Source: Vicinamibacterales bacterium
GTDB lineage: Bacteria > Acidobacteriota > Vicinamibacteria > Vicinamibacterales > UBA8438
Assembly (NCBI GenBank): GCA_958296065.1
Contig: CATQHX010000021.1
Coordinates: 114,495-178,494 of the forward strand
DNA length: 64,000 bases
Direction: 5' to 3'
Shown: positions 7,468-16,743 of the stretch, piece by piece
Numbering within the stretch: position 1 is the first letter of the stretch
How the letters are laid out: each line of letters opens with the position of its first letter
Position numbers and translations under genes: made by a program
The notes under the pieces: generated by a model
Told to the model about the DNA's origin: nothing
Databases searched by the model: none
Seen by the model: only the letters and a program-made list of their open reading frames with translations

Positions 7468-10347
7468 ATGGTCGAAGAGCGATTGGGAGCCGGGTTGGTT
7501 CTCGCACTCGTATCCACAGTGCCGGCAGCGGCCCAGACGGTCGGTGAGATCGGCGGCGTTGTGACGGACACGCAGGGCCTCGCGGTGCCGGGAGTGACGG
7601 TGACGCTGGAGAGCGGGGCGCTGATCGCGCCGCAGACGGCGGTGACCCTGGTCGACGGCTCGTACCGGTTCCGCGCGCTCGGGCGCGGGACGTACGACCT
7701 GACGTTCGAGATCCCGGGATTCCGGACGTTGGTGCGCGAAGGGGTCATCGTGGAGGGCAGCCGCGCCGTCCGCATCGACACCGCGCTGGAGCTGGCGACC
7801 GTGGCCGAGACGATCACCGTCTCCGGCGCCGCGCCGGTGGTCGACCTGAAGACCACCGCGTTGGTGAACGACTTCGGCGTCGAGGAGCTGCAGGACGTGC
7901 CCTCGGCCACCGACGTCTGGGCGGTGCTCGGCCAGACGCCCGGGGTCCGGATGCGGGGGTTCGACGTTGGCGGCTCGCACAAGAGCCAGCAGACCGGATA
8001 CGAGAGCTTCGGCATCCGCAACCAGAACCGGGTGCTCGCCGACGGGGTCGACACGACCGAGGGGGAGGGCGGCACCGGCTTCTATTTCGACTACTACTCG
8101 ATCGGGGAGTTCACGACGACGGCGGCCGGGGCCGACGTGCAGATGACCGCGCCCGGGTCGCTCGTCATGATGACGATGAAGAGCGGCGGGAACGACTGGA
8201 GCGGGATGTTCCACGGCGACTACGAGCACGAGAGCTTCGTCGGCGAGAACATCGACGACGCGCTGGCGTCGCGCGGCTACACCGGCAACCCGAACCTGCT
8301 CTTTTTCGAGACCCACGCCGACCTCGGCGGTCCTGTCGTGCGCGACCGTGCCTGGTTCTACGGGTTCTACAACCACTTTCGCATCGACAAGGCGGTGTCC
8401 GGCGTAGACCGCGCCGTCGCTACCGACCTGGGCGACTTCGATCAGTTCGGAGGCAAGGTCACCGTGCAGGCCGGCCGGCGCGACCGCTTCATCGGCTACA
8501 CCAACTGGGGCCTCAAGCAGAAGCCGAAGCGGGGGCTGTCGACCGATGTCGGGCCCGACTCGGTGCTGGCCCAGGACAGTTGGAGCTGGGCGCACAAGGC
8601 CGAGTGGCAGCGCGTCTGGAGCGATCGCACCTTCACCGCGGCGGCCCTCAAGCACTTCGGCTTTGGCTGGCCGATGGTGCCGCAGGTGGACCCGGCGCAG
8701 TTCCCGCCGCGGCTAGACGCCGCGACCGGGCGCCTGAGCGGGGCAGGCTGGTTCCCGGGCGTCAACGGATCGCCGCCGTTCACCTTCCGCCGCTGGAAGC
8801 CGCAGGTGACGGTGACCGCGAACCACTACACGCCGGCGTTCGGCGGCAGTCACGACATCAAGGCGGGTTACGAGTTCCAGATCGACAGCAGCCGCTTCGG
8901 ATCGAACGCCAACTCGGGACACGTCCGCTACCTGGACGACAGCGCCAACGCGCGTCCGTTCCACGTCGACCGCATCGCGCTCTACAGCATGCCGGCCGAG
9001 GGCGAGATCGCGTCGGACGACCGGAACCGACACCACGCGCTGTTCCTGCAGGACACGTGGCGCCCGACCGACCGCCTGGCCCTGAACCTGGGGCTCCGGT
9101 ACGAGCAGCAGCACACCTACTTCCTGGAGTCGACCGCGACGCCCTTCTTCGCCGACGTCTTCCCGTCGGGAACCACCGGTGGCCGGACCAACGTCGTCTG
9201 GAATACCTGGGCGCCGCGCATCGGCGTGACGTTCGCGTTCGCGCCGCGGACCGTCCTCAAGGGACACTACGGACGCTACTACGTGAACCTGGCCGATGCC
9301 CACGGCGCCGCCAACCCCGGCGGCACCGCCTGGGTGCGCTACGACTTTCTCGATCCGAACTCCAACGGGATCTACGACGGCCCGGAGGAGCTCGGCGCCG
9401 CCCTGGACCAGCAGGGTGCGGTCGGCACGGTGTCGGCCGAAGGGACGCCGGTGGAGCCCGACCTGGCGCCCGAGTACGTCGACGAGATGGGCACATCGTT
9501 CGAGCACGAGCTGGCCGCCGACACGTCCATCCGTGTCTCCTACGTCCGCAAGGCGCTCAACGGCGACAGCGGTCTGTGGAACGTCGCGCAGCAGACGGCG
9601 CTGCTCGAAGGGCGCGGCATCTCATGCGCGGACGACCCGGACTGGGCCTGTCCGCTGAACGCGCTGACCGGGGCGACGTTGCGGGTCCAACGGGTGCCGG
9701 ACGACGTCGCCGGCGTGGTCGACACCCGCATCGCCGCGTTCCCCGGCATGGGCGCCGACTACGACACCTTCCAGCTCGCGGTGAACCGGCGTTTCTCCGG
9801 CGGTTACCTGCTGCAGGCGAGCCTCGACTACCAGTGGCGCGACGAGTTCCGCGCCGCCGCCGGCGAGTCGCGCAGCCCGCTCTTCGCCGATCCGCTGGTG
9901 GTCGGCGCGGGCGGGCATGGCCGCATCTGGCAGAACCACAGCCTCGACGTCGAATTCCGCCAGCAGACCACAAACTGGGGCGGGAGGCTGCTGACGCGAG
10001 TCCCGCTGCCGTACGGCGTCGGCTTCTCCGCCAACGTCCGGTATCAGAGCGGTTGGCCCTACGCCCCGATCCAACGGGTGGACATTCCGGGCGTCGGCAC
10101 CAACCAACCGATCTTCCTGACCGATCTGTCCGCGAACCGGTCGCAGAACGTGACGCTGGTGGACCTGCGCGTGGAAAAGGTGCTCGACGTCGGGTCCGGG
10201 GGCCGGCTCACGCTGATGGCCGACGTCTACAACGCGCTCAATTCCAACGCCGTGACCAACTTCTCGCTGCGAACCGGCGACGACGAGCGCGTCATCGCGG
10301 CTCTCGATCCGATTGCATTGAAGCTGGGGGCGCGGTTCCAGTTCTGA
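7468..10347 (+). CDS. Oar-like TonB-dependent outer-membrane receptor
   Basis: About 959 residues. A signal peptide (LGAGLVLALVSTVPAAAQ) is followed by a carboxypeptidase-regulatory-like beta-sandwich (GEIGGVVTDTQGLAVPGVTV), a plug domain and a long beta-barrel ending in the aromatic residue of LGARFQF, as expected for outer-membrane insertion. This architecture is typical of Oar/SusC-like receptors expanded in Acidobacteriota; substrate unknown. The start at 7468 is preferred because GAGAG lies about 9 bases upstream; an in-frame ATG at 7450 overlaps the VapB-like frame. It stands alone, without a SusD partner. Confidence 0.85.
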   Translation: MVEERLGAGLVLALVSTVPAAAQTVGEIGGVVTDTQGLAVPGVTVTLESGALIAPQTAVTLVDGSYRFRALGRGTYDLTFEIPGFRTLVREGVIVEGSRAVRIDTALELATVAETITVSGAAPVVDLKTTALVNDFGVEELQDVPSATDVWAVLGQTPGVRMRGFDVGGSHKSQQTGYESFGIRNQNRVLADGVDTTEGEGGTGFYFDYYSIGEFTTTAAGADVQMTAPGSLVMMTMKSGGNDWSGMFHGDYEHESFVGENIDDALASRGYTGNPNLLFFETHADLGGPVVRDRAWFYGFYNHFRIDKAVSGVDRAVATDLGDFDQFGGKVTVQAGRRDRFIGYTNWGLKQKPKRGLSTDVGPDSVLAQDSWSWAHKAEWQRVWSDRTFTAAALKHFGFGWPMVPQVDPAQFPPRLDAATGRLSGAGWFPGVNGSPPFTFRRWKPQVTVTANHYTPAFGGSHDIKAGYEFQIDSSRFGSNANSGHVRYLDDSANARPFHVDRIALYSMPAEGEIASDDRNRHHALFLQDTWRPTDRLALNLGLRYEQQHTYFLESTATPFFADVFPSGTTGGRTNVVWNTWAPRIGVTFAFAPRTVLKGHYGRYYVNLADAHGAANPGGTAWVRYDFLDPNSNGIYDGPEELGAALDQQGAVGTVSAEGTPVEPDLAPEYVDEMGTSFEHELAADTSIRVSYVRKALNGDSGLWNVAQQTALLEGRGISCADDPDWACPLNALTGATLRVQRVPDDVAGVVDTRIAAFPGMGADYDTFQLAVNRRFSGGYLLQASLDYQWRDEFRAAAGESRSPLFADPLVVGAGGHGRIWQNHSLDVEFRQQTTNWGGRLLTRVPLPYGVGFSANVRYQSGWPYAPIQRVDIPGVGTNQPIFLTDLSANRSQNVTLVDLRVEKVLDVGSGGRLTLMADVYNALNSNAVTNFSLRTGDDERVIAALDPIALKLGARFQF

Positions 10348-10358
10348 TTGCGCCGTCA

Positions 10359-10381
10359 GCGCGCCCGGCCGAGCGGCGCGC
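10359..10381. terminator. GC hairpin between convergent genes
   Basis: GCGCGCC (10359-10365) pairs with GGCGCGC (10375-10381) across a 9-nt loop, 12 bases after the receptor stop. A second short stem (CCTCCCA 10421-10427 with TGGGAGG 10446-10452) follows. There is no U-tract, so intrinsic termination is only plausible. Confidence 0.35.
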
Positions 10382-10511
10382 GGGTGCACAACCCGCCGGC
10401 GAGCAACCCGACCAGGTGCGCCTCCCATGGGACCTGACCTTCGCGTGGGAGGACCGCGGCGATCATGCCGCCATGGATGCGCTTACCGGTCGTGCGCCGT
10501 GCGAACGCGGT

Positions 10512-11174
10512 CTAGGACTGAAGGGCAATCTCCGGCACGTCGCCGGTCGTGATCAGTTCCGCCTCGGTGGCCGCGCGGATCTCGTCGACGGACACGCCGG
10601 GCGCGCGTTCCAGCAGATGCAGGCCGTCCGGTTTCACCTCCAGGACGGCCAGCGACGACACGATCGTGTTGACGACGCCCTTGCCGGTCAGCGGCAGGCT
10701 GCACTCGTCGAGGATCTTCCTGTCGCCGCGCTTCGACAGGTGATCCATCACGATCAGCACCCGCTTGGCGCCGGACACCAGGTCCATCGCGCCGCCCGGT
10801 CCCTTGACCATCGCGCCGGGGATCATCCAGTTGGCGAGGTCGCCGGCGGCCGAGACCTGCATGGCCCCAAGGATCGCGAGATCGATGTGGCCGCCGCGGA
10901 TCATGGCGAAGCTCTGCGCGCTGCTGAAGTAGCTGGCGCCGTCGACGGCGGTCACCGTCTCCTTGCCGGCGTTGATGAGGTCGGGGTCGAGCTCGTCCTC
11001 CGTGGGATACGGCCCGATGCCGAGCAGGCCGTTCTCGCTCTGCAGCATGATGCCGATGTCCGGCGGGATGAAGCTCGCACAGAGGGTCGGGATGCCGATC
11101 CCGAGGTTGACGTAGTCGCCGTCGTGCATTTCGCGCGCGGCGCGGGCGGCCATTTGCTCTCGTGTCAGGGCCAC
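10512..11174 (-). CDS. scoB: 3-oxoacid CoA-transferase subunit B
   Basis: A 220-residue beta subunit of a two-component CoA-transferase. It has the GIGIPTL segment near the N-terminus and the catalytic-glutamate motif SENGLLGIG, then [14 protein letters not shown]. With ScoA it moves CoA from succinyl-CoA (or another donor) to acetoacetate or a related 3-oxoacid. Translation begins at a GTG with AAGGAG 7 bases upstream. It is the last gene of a four-gene minus-strand operon, 36 bases after scoA. Confidence 0.9.
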   Translation of the reverse strand: MALTREQMAARAAREMHDGDYVNLGIGIPTLCASFIPPDIGIMLQSENGLLGIGPYPTEDELDPDLINAGKETVTAVDGASYFSSAQSFAMIRGGHIDLAILGAMQVSAAGDLANWMIPGAMVKGPGGAMDLVSGAKRVLIVMDHLSKRGDRKILDECSLPLTGKGVVNTIVSSLAVLEVKPDGLHLLERAPGVSVDEIRAATEAELITTGDVPEIALQS

Positions 11175-11210
11175 GACGTCGCTCCTTCCGGAAGTGCTGG
11201 TGCGGGTCGG

Positions 11211-11912
11211 CTACGCCGGCCGCGTCCGGCGGCGCTCGATGACCTTGGACGGGTCCTCGCCGACGACGATGCGGTCGACGTAGACCGCTGGCGTGTGGAT
11301 CAGGTGCGGGTCGAGTGTGCCGGCCGGCACGATCTCCTCCACCTCGGCCACCGTCGCCTTGCCCGCCTCGGCCATCGACGGGTTGAAGTTGCGCGCGGTC
11401 ATGCGATAGACGAGGTTGCCCGCCTCGTCCGCCTTCCATGCCTTTACCAGGGCGAGATCGGCGTGCAGCGCCGTCTCCAGGACCTGCCACCGGCCGTCGA
11501 GCTGGCGCGTTTCCTTCCCCTCGGTCAAGGGCGTGCCGTAGCCGGTGGGGGTGAAGAAAGCGCCGATGCCGGCGCCGCCCGCCCGGATGCGCTCGGCCAT
11601 CGTGCCCTGCGGGTTCAACTCCACCTCGAGCGAACCGTCGAGGAACTGGCCCTCGAACGTCTTGTTCTCGCCCACGTAGCTGGAGACCATCTTCCTGATC
11701 TGCCGGGTGTCGAGCAGCAGCCCCAGGCCGGCGCCGTCGACGCCGGCGTTGTTGCTGATGCAGGTGAGCCCGGTCACCCCCGAGTCGCGAAGCGCGACGC
11801 ACAAGTTCTGCGGCACGCCGCAGAGGCCGAAGCCGCCGACCATGATGGTCATGCCGTCGTGAAGCAGGCCCTCGAGGGCAGCCGACGAATTGGAGTAGAC
11901 CTTCCCGGGCAT
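11211..11912 (-). CDS. scoA: 3-oxoacid CoA-transferase subunit A
   Basis: A 233-residue alpha subunit. It shows the glycine-rich CoA-binding segment TIMVGGFGLCGVPQNL near residue 22, then SNNAGVDGAGLGLLL and GNLVYRMTARNFNP, as in SCOT/AtoD-type proteins. The ATG lies 2 bases after the stop of the dehydrogenase gene, indicating translational coupling. It should form a heterotetramer with ScoB for ketone-body or branched-chain acid degradation. Confidence 0.9.
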   Translation of the reverse strand: MPGKVYSNSSAALEGLLHDGMTIMVGGFGLCGVPQNLCVALRDSGVTGLTCISNNAGVDGAGLGLLLDTRQIRKMVSSYVGENKTFEGQFLDGSLEVELNPQGTMAERIRAGGAGIGAFFTPTGYGTPLTEGKETRQLDGRWQVLETALHADLALVKAWKADEAGNLVYRMTARNFNPSMAEAGKATVAEVEEIVPAGTLDPHLIHTPAVYVDRIVVGEDPSKVIERRRTRPA

Positions 11913-11914
11913 CG

Positions 11915-12811
11915 TCAGGCCTTCATCGGTCCGCTGGGTACCCCGGCGCCCTCGCGGATAAAGCGCGCCAGGTTGGACATGTCCTCGTCGCCGTGGCCCT
12001 GCGCTATCAGCCCATCCTCTATGGTCGCCACGAGACTGGCAATCGGCAGCGGTACCTGGAACTCGTGGGCCGCGTCGAGGGCAATCCCGAGGTCCTTGCG
12101 GTGCAGGCGGGTCCGGAAGCCGAGCGGGTAGTCGTCGTTCAGCATCTTGTCGGACCGGTTGTTGAGTATCCACGATCCGGCGACACCACCGTTTATCGCC
12201 TTGACCACGCGCTCCGGGTTCGCGCCGGCGCGGTAGGCGAGGGTCAGCGCCTCGGCCAGGGCCATGTACGTGCCGGCAATCGCGATCTGGTTGGCCACCT
12301 TCGCGATCTGGCCGCAGCCGACCGGGCCGATGCGGGTCACCTTCGCGCCAATGATCTGCAGAACCGGTTCCGCGCGGGCGTAGTCCTCCTCGGTGCCTCC
12401 GCACATGATCGTGAGCGTACCCTTGACCGCGCCTTCCGAACCGCCGGACACCGGGGCGTCGACGTAGCCGATGCCCTTGGCGCGGAACTGCTCGGCAAAG
12501 CGCCTCGTGGCGGCCGGGGCGATGGATGAGCAATCGATGACCAGCCCACCTTCCCGCAGGCCGTGAATGGCCCCGACGGTGCCGTCGAGCAGCACGTGCG
12601 CGACATCCGGGGTGTCGGACACGCAGCTCAGGACGATGTCCACCTCGGCCGCCGCCTGCGCCGGGTCCTCGGCACGTGCCGCGCCCAGTTTGGCGAGCGG
12701 TTCCTCGCGGACCCGCGTCCGGTTGTAGACGGTCACCTCGCAGCCGGCCTTGATCAGGTTGGTCGCCATCGGCGCGCCCATCGTTCCCAGGCCAAGCACG
12801 GCGATCTTCAT
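11915..12811 (-). CDS. 3-hydroxyisobutyrate dehydrogenase-family NAD(P) oxidoreductase
   Basis: A 298-residue beta-hydroxyacid dehydrogenase. The N-terminal Rossmann motif GLGTMGAPMATNL is at residues 7-19, the substrate-binding motif DAPVSGGSEGA in the middle, and the catalytic lysine lies in GQIAKVANQ. Family members oxidise 3-hydroxyisobutyrate or reduce tartronate semialdehyde; the CoA-transferase neighbours favour valine or 3-hydroxyacid catabolism, but the exact substrate cannot be read from sequence. It lies 16 bases after the methyltransferase gene and 2 bases before scoA. Confidence 0.88.
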   Translation of the reverse strand: MKIAVLGLGTMGAPMATNLIKAGCEVTVYNRTRVREEPLAKLGAARAEDPAQAAAEVDIVLSCVSDTPDVAHVLLDGTVGAIHGLREGGLVIDCSSIAPAATRRFAEQFRAKGIGYVDAPVSGGSEGAVKGTLTIMCGGTEEDYARAEPVLQIIGAKVTRIGPVGCGQIAKVANQIAIAGTYMALAEALTLAYRAGANPERVVKAINGGVAGSWILNNRSDKMLNDDYPLGFRTRLHRKDLGIALDAAHEFQVPLPIASLVATIEDGLIAQGHGDEDMSNLARFIREGAGVPSGPMKA

Positions 12812-12827
12812 TTACGTCCTTCTTCCC

Positions 12828-13544
12828 TCACGTAGTCGACGCCGACGAGACGCGCGCATGCACAATCCCGCGCCCCGACTGCGGGCGGTTGGTTACGAGC
12901 GCGACGAATTTCTTCCAGTAGCGAAAAGACGGGGTGTAGACCGTTTCGACGTCGTTGAATCCGACGGATTGTAGCATTTGCTCCAGCGCCGTCAGGGTCG
13001 GCATGGCGCACAACTCGTGCCGCGTCTCGCGCGCGCCCTCGTCGCCGGGAAAGAACGGCACCAGCGGGTAGCGCTCGTGGATGAACGGCAGCAGGACGTG
13101 GGTCTCGCATATCAGCAGGCGCCTGGTGACTCTCGCGACGCGCTCGAGGGCGGCCAGCGGATTCCGCAGGTGATAGAAGACGCCGAGGAGGAGCACGAGA
13201 TCGAACTGTCCGATCTCGTCCGGGTCGATCTCGTGGACGTCGGCCCGCCGGTGCTCGACCTTCGAGCCGAGGCGCTCGCGCACGGCCAGGAACTCGTCCA
13301 TGCCGAAGCGGTCCCAGGCGTAGCTGTCCACGGCCAGCACCCGGTCGGCCCCGCGCCGCTCGCACTCGAACGAGAAGAAGCCGTGCCACGCGCCGATGTC
13401 CAGCACCGACCAGCCGTTGAGGTCCTCGGGAATCCCGAGCAGCCGCAGGCGGCGGGCGAAGCGGCGCCGGGTTCGCCCCTCGAACGAGAGTGGCGACGCG
13501 CCGTCGTCGGGCCGGCTGATTATCTGGTGCGGCCGTTCAGGCAT
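12828..13544 (-). CDS. SAM-dependent methyltransferase (CmoB/DUF1698-like)
   Basis: A 238-residue class I methyltransferase. The SAM-binding motif LDIGAWHGFFSFECERRGA is followed by an acidic strand end (VLAVDS) and FDLVLLLGVFYHLRNP, which resembles the CmoB/Methyltransf_9 group that modifies tRNA wobble uridine. It is shorter than CmoB and lacks its N-terminal part, so the substrate is open. It is first in the operon with the dehydrogenase and CoA-transferase genes, which could mean only shared transcription. Confidence 0.75.
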   Translation of the reverse strand: MPERPHQIISRPDDGASPLSFEGRTRRRFARRLRLLGIPEDLNGWSVLDIGAWHGFFSFECERRGADRVLAVDSYAWDRFGMDEFLAVRERLGSKVEHRRADVHEIDPDEIGQFDLVLLLGVFYHLRNPLAALERVARVTRRLLICETHVLLPFIHERYPLVPFFPGDEGARETRHELCAMPTLTALEQMLQSVGFNDVETVYTPSFRYWKKFVALVTNRPQSGRGIVHARVSSASTT

Positions 13545-13593
13545 GGGGAGGGAAGGCTCGGACGAACGTGGAGAATAGCACGCGACGATCGGG

Positions 13594-13621
13594 CGCGGCG
13601 GAAGGAGAAACCTGCGCCGCG
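13594..13621 (-). terminator. Hairpin downstream of M48 protease gene
   Basis: CGCGGCG (13594-13600) pairs with CGCCGCG (13615-13621) around a 14-nt loop, in the gap between the protease stop and the methyltransferase start on the minus strand. No T-run follows. Confidence 0.3.
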
Positions 13622-13688
13622 GAACGAGAAAGACTCGCGGGCAGCCCTGGTACTGCGGTAATCGGAGCCGCAGTCGATGGCTGCCGGG

Positions 13689-14459
13689 CTATGCCGGGCC
13701 GCGGGGGACACCCAGTTGCAGGCGCTCGCGCAGGTGATGGATGCGCTCGTCGACAGGCGGATGCGTCGACAGGTAGGCGGCCAGGCCCAGGGGATCGGAC
13801 TCGCGTTGCATTCGGCGGAAGCGTTCCAGCATGCGGACGCAGCCGTTCGGATCGAAGCCGGCGGCGTCCATCAGGCGTCCCCCGAACTCGTCCGCCTCGA
13901 ATTCCCGTTCGCGCGAGTAGGCGCTCTCCAGCCATTGGATGCCCTTGCGGCGAAGCCAGGGCAGAACGGTGCCAACGGTGCGTCCTGCCGGTGATGCCAA
14001 GGTGACGGCCGACAGCGCTTTCTGGCCCAACTCGATCGTGATGCGATCGATCGCGTGCCCGCGAATCACGTGGGCCATCTCGTGGCCGATCGCGAAGGCG
14101 AGCTCGTTGCGGTCGCGGCCGGTCATTTCGACGAGGGTCTGCGCCACGAAGATGTAGCCCCCGGGCAGCGCGTACGCGGTCGGTTGGTCGCCTGCCACCG
14201 CGGTCACTTCGAAGCGGTGGAGGGGGTTGCGGACGCGGTCGGCCAGGGTCGCCGCAATCTCGCCGAGCAACGCCTGCACATCCGGCGCGACTGGCCCCGG
14301 CGCCTGCTCGCGGACGGCTGCTGCCATCTCCCGCCCGAGCCCTTGCTGGGCGCGGATGGCGTCGTCCTCGCTGCCGGCTACCGAGTCCCACATCCACTTC
14401 GCCTTGCGGAGCTGCCGGCCCGCCAGCCGGCCGAACAGGTAGAAGCCGCTCCTCGCCAT
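13689..14459 (-). CDS. M48-family zinc metalloprotease
   Basis: A 256-residue protein with the zinc-binding motif HEMAH (in FAIGHEMAHVIRGHAID) and the downstream third ligand glutamate in SREREFEADEFGG, plus the conserved ALPGGYIFV strand before it. There is no clear signal peptide or lipobox. M48 relatives (HtpX/LoiP/Oma1-like) process damaged membrane or envelope proteins. The ATG at 14459 is preferred over a TTG immediately upstream. It is a single gene with gaps of more than 100 bases on both sides. Confidence 0.88.
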   Translation of the reverse strand: MARSGFYLFGRLAGRQLRKAKWMWDSVAGSEDDAIRAQQGLGREMAAAVREQAPGPVAPDVQALLGEIAATLADRVRNPLHRFEVTAVAGDQPTAYALPGGYIFVAQTLVEMTGRDRNELAFAIGHEMAHVIRGHAIDRITIELGQKALSAVTLASPAGRTVGTVLPWLRRKGIQWLESAYSREREFEADEFGGRLMDAAGFDPNGCVRMLERFRRMQRESDPLGLAAYLSTHPPVDERIHHLRERLQLGVPRGPA

Positions 14460-14601
14460 CAAAGGCAGTGTACCGCGACGGCATCACACGGACGGGTCCC
14501 GGTCAGCGCCGTGCGGAAAAAGAGACTCGATCCTGATCGCGCGCTCAAAGGGCTCGACCTCGCTGCGGCTCCGGGAACTTCTACTTCGGAGCTGCAGGTG
14601 C

Positions 14602-16743
14602 TCAAGGATCCGACGATGGACGCGATGGTCGCCACGCCGTCCTGGCCTCCTCGATACGCTTGCGGACATCAGCGGCGACTTCTAGCACCTCGGCGGATGC
14701 TCGAACCGACTCGCCGGTCATTTGGCGAAGGGCGACGATGAGCGGCGCCACCGCGGCGGCGGTCTTTCTGTCCGCCGACAGGATCTCGACGACGTCACCC
14801 GCCGCCGCCCCAGCGGCGATCACGGTGGGCACGCGCGCCAGCATTTCACGCAGCATCGGTGCGTTGTTGACGACGAACATGGCGCACACTGACCGCAACA
14901 CGCTCAGGGCAGCCTGTCGTTCTTCTTGAACGATCAGCGCGTGCGTTCTCATCCACTTTGCCCGCCACAATTCGAAAGCGACGGATGCGTCGTCCGCGAC
15001 TGCGCCGTACCGACGTTCAAGTTCATCGCTGGTACGCAGGGCTTCTTGCGTGCGGCCGATGTCGATTTGTCGATCCCCCTTGGCGACCAATGTTGAGGCA
15101 ACGGTCTGTTGGATGTCTGGCGCGTCGCTGTTGCCGAAACGCTCGACCAGCGCGTCGTAGGCGGCCAGTTCCTGTTCGGCCTCGTTGCGCTGGCCGTGGG
15201 TGATGCCCTTGACGAAAAGCGCCTTGGCGACCTGGACCTGTAGGTCTGGCGCGTCGCTGTTGCCGAAACGCTCGACCAGCGTGTCATAGGCGGCCAGCTC
15301 CTGTTCGGCCTCGCCACGCTCGCCGTGGGTGATTCCCTTGTTGAACAGCGCCATGGCGACCTGCGCCTGGATGTCTGGCGCGTCGCTGTCACCGACACGC
15401 TCGACCACTGTGTTGTAGGCAGTCGGTTCCGCCTCGGCCTCGCCGCGCTGGCCGTGGGTGACACCCTTGCTGACCAGCGCCTTGGCAACCTCAAGCTGAA
15501 GGTCTCGTGCACCGCTGATCCCAAAGCGCCCCCTCCCCCGGTCGTTCACAGCCAGCGCCGCCAGGTCATCGTCGCTGTAGAACTCCGTCATGAATTGGAT
15601 CAGGTAGTGGACGAGCGCGGCATCATCGCGTTCGCGTCGTAGCTTGTAATAGATGCTGTAGAGTCGTTCCGCAGTTGCGTACCGTCGTTTTCTGCCCGTC
15701 CCGTCCACGAGCACGGCGCCCCGGTGAGCCAGCCTTCCGAGCAGCGCCGATACAGTGCGAACGTCCATGCGAGCCCGCGCCGCGATCTCGCCGCTGCTCG
15801 ACGGTTCCCAGAGATCGATCACAGCGAGATAGACGCGACGTTCGGATTTGGCCAGTACTTCCAGGTGGCCGCGGAAGTACTCGGTGTGGTTGTCGATCAG
15901 CGTCACGAGATCTTCCAGCAGCTGACGCAACGACCGGTGGCGTGCAAGTTCAGCGACGATGACCAGCAGGCGCGGGCTGCCGCCCGTCAGGATCCGGAGT
16001 GGCTCGATCTCGCGCCTCTTGCCGACGTCGCCACTGACCATGTGCCAGAGACGCCGGCATTCGTCGGTATCCAGTGGTTCCAGATCGACGATGCGGAACA
16101 ACTCGAAGAACGGCTGCGTTACGTCGTCCAGTCCTTTGAAACGACTGATCGCGCTAGCGACCAGCATGATCTGAGGTTCCGACTGCAGCGTCTTGCGAAG
16201 CCGCCATCCGAAGTCGTCGTCGACGTTTTCGCACAGGGCCTGGAGGTTCTCGACCATGAGGACAAGCGTCTTGTTGAGCCGATCCGCTGTCTCCAGGACG
16301 GCGGCATGCGCACGCTCCTCGATGTTCGTGTCGTTCCACCGACCGCTCAGATCGGCATGCGTCGCGAGTAGCTCCCGGGAGTGCCCCGGATCGCCTGGCG
16401 CGCACGCTTGAGCGAGGTAGAACAGGGATTCGAGCCAGAAGTCGGCCAGCGTGAAGATCTCCTGACTCTCTTCCATGAACCGGACAGGAAACAGATGCCT
16501 GGACAGGTCATCGTTGGTTCGCAGTTCCGCACCGACCCGGGAAAGCAGCATGGTCTTTCCGCGCCCGCGCGGCGCAACGATCAGCACGTGTTGGCATGAC
16601 GACGAATCGAGGTTTCCGCGCAAGACGTCCAGGACGAGGTCGAGTTCGCGCCCTCGGACCACGAACTGTCTGACCACCTCGTCATCTGATTGCAGCGTCC
16701 CCGGATTGAACTTGCGGATCGGCCGGTTGTGCGCGCCATTCAT
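14602..16743 (-). CDS. AAA-type ATPase with tandem TPR-like repeats
   Basis: A 713-residue protein. The P-loop APRGRGKT is at residues 57-64; the strand in the Walker B position reads TLVLMVENLQAL, with E-N instead of the usual D-E. A winged-helix-like segment (SSSGEIAARARMDVRTVSALL) follows near 330. After that come three near-identical 43-residue units with the core KGITHGERGEAEQELAAYD, then a helical tail. The start overlaps the stop of the next ATPase gene (ATGA at 16740-16743), so the two form one translational unit. Family function is not known; paired ATPases with TPR modules are common in accessory defence-like loci. Confidence 0.75.
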   Translation of the reverse strand: MNGAHNRPIRKFNPGTLQSDDEVVRQFVVRGRELDLVLDVLRGNLDSSSCQHVLIVAPRGRGKTMLLSRVGAELRTNDDLSRHLFPVRFMEESQEIFTLADFWLESLFYLAQACAPGDPGHSRELLATHADLSGRWNDTNIEERAHAAVLETADRLNKTLVLMVENLQALCENVDDDFGWRLRKTLQSEPQIMLVASAISRFKGLDDVTQPFFELFRIVDLEPLDTDECRRLWHMVSGDVGKRREIEPLRILTGGSPRLLVIVAELARHRSLRQLLEDLVTLIDNHTEYFRGHLEVLAKSERRVYLAVIDLWEPSSSGEIAARARMDVRTVSALLGRLAHRGAVLVDGTGRKRRYATAERLYSIYYKLRRERDDAALVHYLIQFMTEFYSDDDLAALAVNDRGRGRFGISGARDLQLEVAKALVSKGVTHGQRGEAEAEPTAYNTVVERVGDSDAPDIQAQVAMALFNKGITHGERGEAEQELAAYDTLVERFGNSDAPDLQVQVAKALFVKGITHGQRNEAEQELAAYDALVERFGNSDAPDIQQTVASTLVAKGDRQIDIGRTQEALRTSDELERRYGAVADDASVAFELWRAKWMRTHALIVQEERQAALSVLRSVCAMFVVNNAPMLREMLARVPTVIAAGAAAGDVVEILSADRKTAAAVAPLIVALRQMTGESVRASAEVLEVAADVRKRIEEARTAWRPSRPSSDP
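15116..15514. repeat. Three 129-bp tandem repeats inside the TPR-ATPase gene
   Basis: The sequence around tctggcgcgtcgctgt recurs at 15116, 15245 and 15374 and, degenerate, at 15503: an exact 129-bp period, or 43 codons. Units differ by few bases, so they arose by recent duplication or are kept alike by gene conversion. They code for the TPR-like KGITHG(Q/E)RGEAEQ units. Confidence 0.85.

Noticed and set aside
8580..12131. Very long open frame of 1183 codons over the receptor and CoA-transferase genes
   Set aside because: Antisense/alternate-frame shadow in GC-rich DNA; composition is Arg/Gly/Ala-rich and real families occupy the other frames.
15116..15514. CRISPR or intergenic tandem repeat
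   Set aside because: The period is 129 bp, a multiple of three, and it codes for TPR-like protein units.
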